The notes under the pieces were generated by a model. That model ran no database searches and was not told the DNA's origin. It was given only the letters and a program-made list of their open reading frames with translations. The translations under genes were made by a program, and so were the position numbers. A stretch of 64,000 bases of DNA from Steromphala cineraria (lineage: Eukaryota > Mollusca > Gastropoda > Trochida > Trochidae): the NCBI GenBank assembly GCA_916613615.1, contig OU744728.1, positions 33,750,450 to 33,814,449 on the forward strand, in the 5' to 3' direction. Below are positions 55,410 through 64,000 of the stretch, in pieces (within the stretch, counting starts at the first letter, position 1; each line of letters begins with the position of its first letter).

Positions 55410-58400
55410 TTGCATCCAGGAGGAAAAAATGTGTGGAGAGAAGAATAAGAGAGGGTACCTGCATCTAGAAGGAGAGGGATGTGCGAAGAGAAGAATAAGA
55501 GAGGGTACCTGCATCCAGAAGGAGAGGGATGTGTGGAGAGAAGAGAGGGTACCTGCATCCAGAAGGAGAGGGATGTGTGGAGAGAAGAATAAGAGAGGGT
55601 ACCTGCATCTAGAAGGAGAGGGATGTGTGGAGAGAAGAGAGGGTACCTGCATCTAGAAGGAGAGGGATGTGTGGAGAGAAGAATAAGAGAGGGTACCTGC
55701 ATCTAGAAGGAGAGGGATGTGTGGAGAGAAGAGAGGGTACCTGCATCCAGAAGGAGAGGGATGTGTGGAGAGAAGAGAGGGTACCTGCATCCAGAAGGAG
55801 AGGGATGTGTGGAGAGAAGAGAGGGTACATGCATCCAGAAGGAGAGGGATGTTTGGAGAGAAGAGAGGGTACCTGCATCCAGAAGGAGAGGGATGTGTGG
55901 AGAGAAGAATAAGAGAGGGTACCTGCATCCAGAAGGAGAGGGATGTGTGGAGAGAAGAGAGGGTACCTGCATCTAGAAGGAGAGGGATGTGTGGAGAGAA
56001 GAATAAGAGAGGGTACCTGCATCTAGAAGGAGAGGGATGTGTGGAGAGAAGAGAGGGTACCTGCATCCAGAAGGAGAGGGATGTGTGGAGAGAAGAGAGG
56101 GTACCTGCATCCAGAAGGAGAGGGATGTGTGGAGAGAAGAGAGGGTACATGCATCCAGAAGGAGAGGGATGTTTGGAGAGAAGAGAGGGTACCTGCATCC
56201 AGAAGGAGAGGGATGTGTGGAGAGAAGAGAGGGTACCTGCATCCAGAAGGAGAGGGATGTGTGGAGAGAAGAGAGGGTACCTGCATCCAGAAGGAGAGGG
56301 ATGTGTGGAGAGAAGAATAAGAGAGGGTACCTGCATCCAGAAGGAGAGGGATGTGTGGAGAGAAGAGAGGGTACCTGCATCTAGAAGGAGAGGGATGTGT
56401 GGAGAGAAGAATAAGAGAGGGTACCTGCATCCAGAAGGAGAGGGATGTGTGGAGAGAAGAGAGGGTACCTGCATCTAGAAGGAGAGGGATGTGTGGAGAG
56501 AAGAGAGGGTACCTGCATCTAGAAGGAGAGGGATGTGTGGAGAGAAGAGAGGGTACCTGCATCCAGAAGGAGAGGGATGTGTGGAGAGAAGAGAGGGTAC
56601 CTGCATCCAGAAGGAGAGGGATGTGTGGAGAGAAGAGAGGGTACCTGCATCCAGAAGGAGAGGGATGTGTGGAGAGAAGAGAGGGTACCTGCATCCAGAA
56701 GGAGAGGGATGTGTGGAGAGAAGAAAGGGTACCTGCATCCAGAAGGAGAGGGATGTGTGGAGAGAAGAGAGGGTACCTGCATCCAGAAGGAGAGGGATGT
56801 GTGGAGAGAAGAGAGGGTACCTGCATCTAGAAGGAGAGGGATGTGTGGAGAGAAGAGAGGGTACCTGCATCTAGAAGGAGAGGGATGTGTGGAGAGAAGA
56901 GAGGGTACCTGCATCCAGAAGGAGAGGGATGTGTGGAGAGAAGAGAGGGTACATGCATCCAGAAGGAGAGGGATGTGTGGAGAGAAGAATAAGAGAGGGT
57001 ACCTGCATCTAGAAGGAGAGGGATGTGTGGAGAGAAGAGAGGGTACCTGCATCTAGAAGGAGAGGGATGTGTGGAGAGAAGAGAGGGTACCTGCATCCAG
57101 AAGGAGAGGGATGTGTGGAGAGAAGAGAGGGTACCTGCATCCAGAAGGAGAGGGATGTGTGGAGAGAAGAGAGGGTACCTGCATCCAGAAGGAGAGGGAT
57201 GTGCGAAGAGAAGAATAAGAGAGGGTACCTGCATCTAGAAGGAGAGGGATGTGTGGAGAGAAGAGAGGGTACCTGCATCCAGAAGGAGAGGGATGTGTGG
57301 AGAGAAGAGAGGGTACATGCATCCAGAAGGAGAGGGATGTGCGAAGAGAAGAATAAGAGAGGGTACCTGCATCCAGAAGGAGAGGGATGTGTGGAGAGAA
57401 GAGAGGGTACCTGCATCCAGAAGGAGAGGGATGTGCGAAGAGAAGAATAAGAGAGGGTACCTGCATCCAGAAGGAGAGGGATGTGTGGAGAGAAGAGAGG
57501 GTACCTGCATCTAGAAGGAGAGGGTGTGTGGAGAGAAGAGAGGGTACCTGCATCCAGAAGGAGAGGGATGTGTGGAGAGAAGAGAGGGTACCTGCATCCA
57601 GAAGGAGAGGGATGTGTGGAGAGAAGAAAGGGTACCTGCATCTAGAAGGAGAGGGATGTGTGGAGAGAAGAGAGGGTACCTGCATCCAGAAGGAGAGGGA
57701 TGTGTGGAGAGAAGAGAGGGTACCTGCATCTAGAAGGAGAGGGATGTGTGGAGAGAAGAGAGGGTACCTGCATCCAGAAGGAGAGGGATGTGTGGAGAGA
57801 AGAATAAGAGAGGGTACCTGCATCTAGAAGGAGAGGGATGTGTGGAGAGAAGAGAGGGTACCTGAATCTAGAAGGAGAGGTATGTGTGGAGAGAAGAAAG
57901 GGTACCTGCATCCAGAAGGAGAGGGATGTGTGGAGAGAAGAGAGGGTACCTGCATCTAGAAGGAGAGGGATGTGTGGAGAGAAGAGAGGGTACCTGCATC
58001 CAGAAGGAGAGGGATGTGTGGAGAGAAGAGAGGGTACCTGCATCTAGAAGGAGAGGGATGTGTGGAGAGAAGAATAAGAGAGGGTACCTGCATCTAGAAG
58101 GAGAGGGATGTGTGGAGAGAAGAGAGGGTACCTGCATCTAGAAGGAGAGGTATGTGTGGAGAGAAGAGAGGGTACCTGCATCTAGAAGGAGAGGGATGTG
58201 TGGAGAGAAGAGAGGGTACCTGCATCTAGAAGGAGAGGGATGTGTGGAGAGAAGAATAAGAGAGGGTACCTGCATCTAGAAGGAGAGGGATGTGTGGAGA
58301 GAAGAGAGGGTACCTGCATCTAGAAGGAGAGGGATGTGTGGAGAGAAGAGAGGGTACCTGCATCTAGAAGGAGAGGGATGTGTGGAAAGAAGAATAAGAG

Positions 58401-61400
58401 AGGGTACCTGCATCCAGAAGGAGAGGGATGTGTGGAGAGAAGAGAGGGTACCTGCATCTAGAAGGAGAGGGATGTGTGGAGAGAAGAATAAGAGAGGGTA
58501 CCTGCATCCAGAAGGAGAGGGATGTGTGGAGAGAAGAGAGGGTACCTGCATCTAGAAGGAGAGGGATGTGTGGAGAGAAGAGAGGGTACCTGCATCTAGA
58601 AGGAGAGGGATGTGTGGAGAGAAGAATAAGAGAGGGTACCTGCATCCAGAAGGAGAGGGATGTGTGGAGAGAAGAGAGGGTACCTGCATCTAGAAGGAGA
58701 GGGATGTGTGGAGAGAAGAATAAGAGAGGGTACCTGCATCTAGAAGGAGAGGGATGTGTGGAGAGAAGAGAGGGTACCTGCATCTAGAAGGAGAGGGATG
58801 TGTGGAGAGAAGAGAGGGTACCTGCATCTAGAAGGAGAGGGATGTGTGGAGAGAAGAATAAGAGAGGGTACCTGCATCCAGAAGGAGAGGGATGTGTGGA
58901 GAGAAGAGAGGGTACCTGCATCTAGAAGGAGAGGGATGTGTGGAGAGAAGAATAAGAGAGGGTACCTGCATCTAGAAGGAGAGGGATGTGTGGAGAGAAG
59001 AGAGGGTACCTGCATCCAGAAGGAGAGGGATGTGTGGAGAGAAGAGAGGGTACCTGCATCCAGAAGGAGAGGGATGTGTGGAGAGAAGAGAGGGTACCTG
59101 CATCTAGAAGGAGAGGGATGTGTGGAGAGAAGAGAGGGTACCTGCATCTAGAAGGAGAGGGATGTGTGGAGAGAAGAGAGGGTACCTGCATCCAGAAGGA
59201 GAGGGATGTGTGGAGAGAAGAGAGGGTACCTGCATCTAGAAGGAGAGGGATGTGTGGAGAGAAGAGAGGGTACCTGCATCTAGAAGGAGAGGGATGTGTG
59301 GAGAGAAGAGAGGGTACCTGCATCCAGAAGGAGAGGGATGTGTGGAGAGAAGAGAGGGTACCTGCATCTAGAAGGAGAGGGATGTGTGGAGAGAAGAGAG
59401 GGTACCTGCATCTAGAAGGAGAGGGATGTGTGGAGAGAAGAGAGGGTACCTGCATCTAGAAGGAGAGGGATGTGTGGAGAGAAGAATAAGAGAGGGTACC
59501 TGCATCCAGAAGGAGAGGGATGTGTGGAGAGAAGAGAGGGTACCTGCATCTAGAAGGAGAGGGATGTGTGGAGAGAAGAATAAGAGAGGGTACCTGCATC
59601 CAGAAGGAGAGGGATGTGTGGAGAGAAGAGAGGGTACCTGCATCCAGAAGGAGAGGGATGTGTGGAGAGAAGAATAAGAGAGGGTACCTGCATCCAGAAG
59701 GAGAGGGATGTGTGGAGAGAAGAGAGGGTACCTGCATCCAGAAGGAGAGGGATGTGTGGAGAGAAGAATAAGAGAGGGTACCTGCATCCAGAAGGAGAGG
59801 GATGTGTGGAGAGAAGAGAGGGTACCTGCATCTAGAAGGAGAGGGATGTGTGGAGAGAAGAATAAGAGAGGGTACCTGCATCCAGAAGGAGAGGGATGTG
59901 TGGAGAGAAGAGAGGGTACCTGCATCCAGAAGGAGAGGGATGTGTGGAGAGAAGAATAAGAGAGGGTACCTGCATCTAGAAGGAGAGGGATGTGTGGAGA
60001 GAAGAGAGGGTACCTGCATCCAGAAGGAGAGGGATGTGTGGAGAGAAGAGAGGGTACCTGCATCCAGAAGGAGAGGGATGTGTGGAGAGAAGAGAGGGTA
60101 CCTGCATCCAGAAGGAGAGGGATGTGTGGAGAGAAGAGAGGGTACATGCATCCAGAAGGAGAGGGATGTGCGAAGAGAAGAATAAGAGAGGGTACCTGCA
60201 TCCAGAAGGAGAGGGATGTGTGGAGAGAAGAGAGGGTACCTGCATCCAGAAGGAGAGGGATGTGTGGAGAGAAGAATAAGAGAGGGTACCTGCATCCAGA
60301 AGGAGAGGGATGTGTGGAGAGAAGAGAGGGTACCTGCATCTAGAAGGAGAGGGATGTGTGGAGAGAAGAGAGGGTACCTGCATCCAGAAGGAGAGGGATG
60401 TGTGGAGAGAAGAGAGGGTACCTGCATCCAGAAGGAGAGGGATGTGTGGAGAGAAGAGAGGGTACCTGCATCCAGAAGGAGAGGGATGTGTGGAGAGAAG
60501 AGAGGGTACCTGCATCCAGAAGGAGAGGGATGTGTGGAGAGAAGAGAGGGTACCTGCATCCAGAAGGAGAGGGATGTGTGGAGAGAAGAGAGGGTACCTG
60601 CATCTAGAAGGAGAGGGATGTGTGGAGAGAAGAGAGGGTACCTGCATCTAGAAGGAGAGGGATGTGTGGAGAGAAGAGAGGGTACCTGCATCCAGAAGGA
60701 GAGGGATGTGTGGAGAGAAGAGAGGGTACCTGCATCCAGAAGGAGAGGGATGTGTGGAGAGAAGAAAGGGTACCTGCATCTAGAAGGAGAGGGATGTGTG
60801 GAGAGAAGAGAGGGTACCTGCATCTAGAAGGAGAGGGATGTGTGGAGAGAAGAGAGGGTACCTGCATCCAGAAGGAGAGGGATGTGTGGAGAGAAGAGAG
60901 GGTACCTGCATCTAGAAGGAGAGGGATGTGTGGAGAGAAGAGAGGGTACCTGCATCCAGAAGGAGAGGGATGTGTGGAGAGAAGAGAGGGTACCTGCATC
61001 TAGAAGGAGAGGGATGTGTGGAGAGAAGAGAGGGTACCTGCATCTAGAAGGAGAGGGATGTTTGGAGAGAAGAGAGGGTACCTGCATCCAGAAGGAGAGG
61101 GATGTGTGGAGAGAAGAGAGGGTACCTGCATCCAGAAGGAGAGGGATGTGTGGAGAGAAGAGAGGGTACCTGCATCCAGAAGGAGAGGGATGTGTGGAGA
61201 GAAGAGAGGGTACCTGCATCTAGAAGGAGAGGGATGTGTGGAGAGAAGAATAAGAGAGGGTACCTGCATCCAGAAGGAGAGGGATGTGTGGAGAGAAGAG
61301 AGGGTACCTGCATCTAGAAGGAGAGGGATGTGTGGAGAGAAGAGAGGGTACCTGCATCCAGAAGGAGAGGGATGTGTGGAGAGAAGAGAGGGTACCTGCA

Positions 61401-64000
61401 TCTAGAAGGAGAGGGATGTGTGGAGAGAAGAGAGGGTACCTGCATCCAGAAGGAGAGGGATGTGTGGAGAGAAGAGAGGGTACCTGCATCCAGAAGGAGA
61501 GGGATGTGTGGAGAGAAGAGAGGGTACCTGCATCCAGAAGGAGAGGGATGTGTGGAGAGAAGAGAGGGTACCTGCATCTAGAAGGAGAGGGATGTGTGGA
61601 GAGAAGAGAGGGTACCTGCATCCAGAAGGAGAGGGATGTGTGGAGAGAAGAGAGGGTACCTGCATCCAGAAGGAGAGGGATGTGTGGAGAGAAGAGAGGG
61701 TACCTGCATCTAGAAGGAGAGGGATGTGTGGAGAGAAGAGAGGGTACCTGCATCTAGAAGGAGAGGGATGTGTGGAGAGAAGAGAGGGTACCTGCATCTA
61801 GAAGGAGAGGGATGTGTGGAGAGAAGAGAGGGTACCTGCATCCAGAAGGAGAGGGATGTGTGGAGAGAAGAAAGGGTACCTGCATCCAGAAGGAGAGGGA
61901 TGTGTGGAGAGAAGAGAGGGTACCTGCATCCAGAAGGAGAGGGATGTGTGGAGAGAAGAGAGGGTACCTGCATCCAGAAGGAGAGGGATGTGTGGAGAGA
62001 AGAGAGGGTACCTGCATCTAGAAGGAGAGGGATGTGTGGAGAGAAGAATAAGAGAGGGTACCTGCATCCAGAAGGAGAGGGATGTGTGGAGAGAAGAGAG
62101 GGTACCTGCATCCAGAAGGAGAGGGATGTGTGGAGAGAAGAGAGGGTACCTGCATCCAGAAGGAGAGGGATGTGTGGAGAGAAGAGAGGGTACATGCATC
62201 CAGAAGGAGAGGGATGTGTGGAGAGAAGAATAAGAGAGGGTACCTGCATCCAGAAGGAGAGGGATGTGTGGAGAGAAGAGAGGGTACCTGCATCCAGAAG
62301 GAGAGGGATGTGTGGAGAGAAGAGAGGGTACATGCATCCAGAAGGAGAGGGATGTGCGAAGAGAAGAATAAGAGAGGGTACCTGCATCCAGAAGGAGAGG
62401 GATGTGTGGAGAGAAGAGAGGGTACCTGCATCCAGAAGGAGAGGGATGTGTGGAGAGAAGAGAGGGTACCTGCATCTAGAAGGAGAGGGATGTGTGGAGA
62501 GAAGAGAGGGTACCTGCATCCAGAAGGAGAGGGATGTGTGGAGAGAAGAGAGGGTACCTGCATCTAGAAGGAGAGGGATGTGTGGAGAGAAGAATAAGAG
62601 AGGGTACCTGCATCCAGAAGGAGAGGGATGTGTGGAGAGAAGAATAAGAGAGGGTACCTGCATCCAGAAGGAGAGGGATGTGTGGAGAGAAGAGAGGGTA
62701 CCTGCATCCAGAAGTAGAGGGATGTGTGGAGAGAAGAATAAGAGAGGGTACCTGCATCCAGAAGGAGAGGGATGTGTGGAGAGAAGAGAGGGTACCTGCA
62801 TCCAGAAGGAGAGGGATGTGTGGAGAGAAGAGAGGGTACATGCATCCAGAAGGAGAGGGATGTGCGAAGAGAAGAATAAGAGAGGGTACCTGCATCCAGA
62901 AGGAGAGGGATGTGTGGAGAGAAGAGAGGGTACCTGCATCCAGAAGGAGAGGGATGTGTGGAGAGAAGAGAGGGTACCTGCATCTAGAAGGAGAGGGATG
63001 TGTGGAGAGAAGAATAAGAGAGGGTACCTGCATCTAGAAGGAGAGGGATGTGTGGAGAGAAGAGAGGGTACCTGCATCCAGAAGGAGAGGGATGTGTGGA
63101 GAGAAGAGAGGGTACCTGCATCCAGAAGGAGAGGGATGTGTGGAGAGAAGAGAGGGTACCTGCATCCAGAAGGAGAGGGATGTGTGGAGAGAAGAGAGGG
63201 TACCTGCATCTAGAAGGAGAGGGATGTGTGGAGAGAAGAGAGGGTACCTGCATCTAGAAGGAGAGGGATGTGTGGAGAGAAGAGAGGGTACCTGCATCTA
63301 GAAGGAGAGGGATGTGTGGAGAGAAGAGAGGGTACCTGCATCTAGAAGGAGAGGGATGTGTGGAGAGAAGAGAGGGTACCTGCATCTAGAAGGAGAGGGA
63401 TGTGTGGAGAGAAGAGAGGGTACCTGCATCCAGAAGGAGAGGGATGTGTGGAGAGAAGAGAGGGTACCTGCATCCAGAAGGAGAGGGATGTGTGGAGAGA
63501 AGAATAAGAGAGGGTACCTGCATCCAGAAGGAGAGGGATGTGTGGAGAGAAGAATAAGAGAGGGTACCTGCATCCAGAAGGAGAGGGATGTGTGGAGAGA
63601 AGAGAGGGTACCTGCATCCAGAAGGAGAGGGATGTGCGAAGAGAAGAATAAGAGAGGGTACCTGCATCCAGAAGGAGAGGGATGTGTGGAGAGAAGAGAG
63701 GGTACCTGCATCCAGAAGGAGAGGGATGTGTGGAGAGAAGAATAAGAGAGGGTACCTGCATCCAGAAGGAGAGGGATGTGTGGAGAGAAGAATAAGAGAG
63801 GGTACCTGCATCCAGAAGGAGAGGGATGTGTGGAGAGAAGAGAGGGTACCTGCATCCAGAAGGAGAGGGATGTGTGGAGAGAAGAATAAGAGAGGGTACC
63901 TGCATCTAGAAGGAGAGGGATGTGTGGAGAGAAGAATAAGAGAGGGTACCTGCATCCAGAAGGAGAGGGATGTGTGGAGAGAAGAATAAGAGAGGGTACC
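55410..64000 (+). repeat. 44/50-bp minisatellite, more than 8.5 kb, runs off the window
   Basis: Unit GTACCTGCATCCAGAAGGAG, AGGGATGTGTGGAGAGAAGA and GAGG (44 bp). A second form has six extra bases within the GAAGAATAAGAGAGGG region (50 bp). Roughly 185 copies. Internal variants include CATCTAG/CATCCAG, TGCGAAGAG/TGTGGAGAG and ACATGC/ACCTGC. Neither length is a multiple of three but both leave remainder two, so stop-free frames of up to about 500 residues occur on both strands. I regard these as by-products. It lies in the intron upstream of exon 1. Confidence 0.97.

Noticed and set aside
55410..64000. Dozens of overlapping open frames (up to about 500 residues) on both strands encoding repeats such as REERVPASRRRGMCGEK
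   Set aside because: They follow automatically from a stop-free 44/50-bp unit whose length leaves remainder two; both strands and several frames are open at once and no start context, splice signal or domain supports translation.

Overview
The window is eukaryotic, AT-rich and very repeat-dense. It is most likely from a mollusc, probably a bivalve. This is an inference from three things: an invertebrate smoothelin-like gene with small exons and long introns, CR1/L2-type and L1/Tx1-type LINEs, and many copies of an element bounded by TAGCTCATCAGGC / GCCTGATGAGCTA that carries GGACGGACGG tracts. No prokaryotic feature is present, and most long open frames are by-products of tandem repeats.

One host gene is visible. 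It lies on the minus strand between 54744 and 24993; its 5' end is beyond the right edge. Ten exons can be placed from splice signals, continuous reading phase and protein similarity. They encode a smoothelin N-terminal motif split over two exons, a charged region followed by a Ser/Thr-rich region, a linker, and a C-terminal calponin-homology (CH) domain ending at a TAG at 24993-24995. Two neighbouring exons, 28141-28255 and 27898-27988, each encode a version of the first CH helix. Their phases are identical, so using either keeps the frame and using both gives an early stop. They look like mutually exclusive exons.

The introns and 3' flank are packed with minisatellites: 27 bp (22.1 kb), 30 bp (22.9-23.6 kb), 42 bp (28.7-29.2 kb), 55 bp (38.6-41.9 kb, with a 16-monomer, 880-bp higher-order repeat), 40 bp (42.5-47.0 kb), 37 bp (54.8-55.4 kb) and a 44/50-bp array that runs from 55.4 kb off the right edge. 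On the gene's sense strand each 44/50-bp unit is a pyrimidine tract followed by CAG|GTAC, the layout of a recursive splice site.

The left third (1-22 kb) is transposon territory. It holds two near-identical 2.6-kb copies of a truncated RNase H-bearing LINE 3' end (4498-7103 and 9523-12132), an apparently intact CR1/L2-like LINE (about 12133-16249), a 5'-truncated relative (about 18004-20958), a MITE split by that LINE's carrier, and a 420-bp TTAA-bounded module present in opposite orientations beside two copies of the same 263-bp sequence. Several of these elements share the terminus TTAA-AGGGG. Further TTAA or TA elements, short fold-back elements, a degenerate L1/Tx1-type LINE and arrays of a 145-bp unit lie in the gene's introns.
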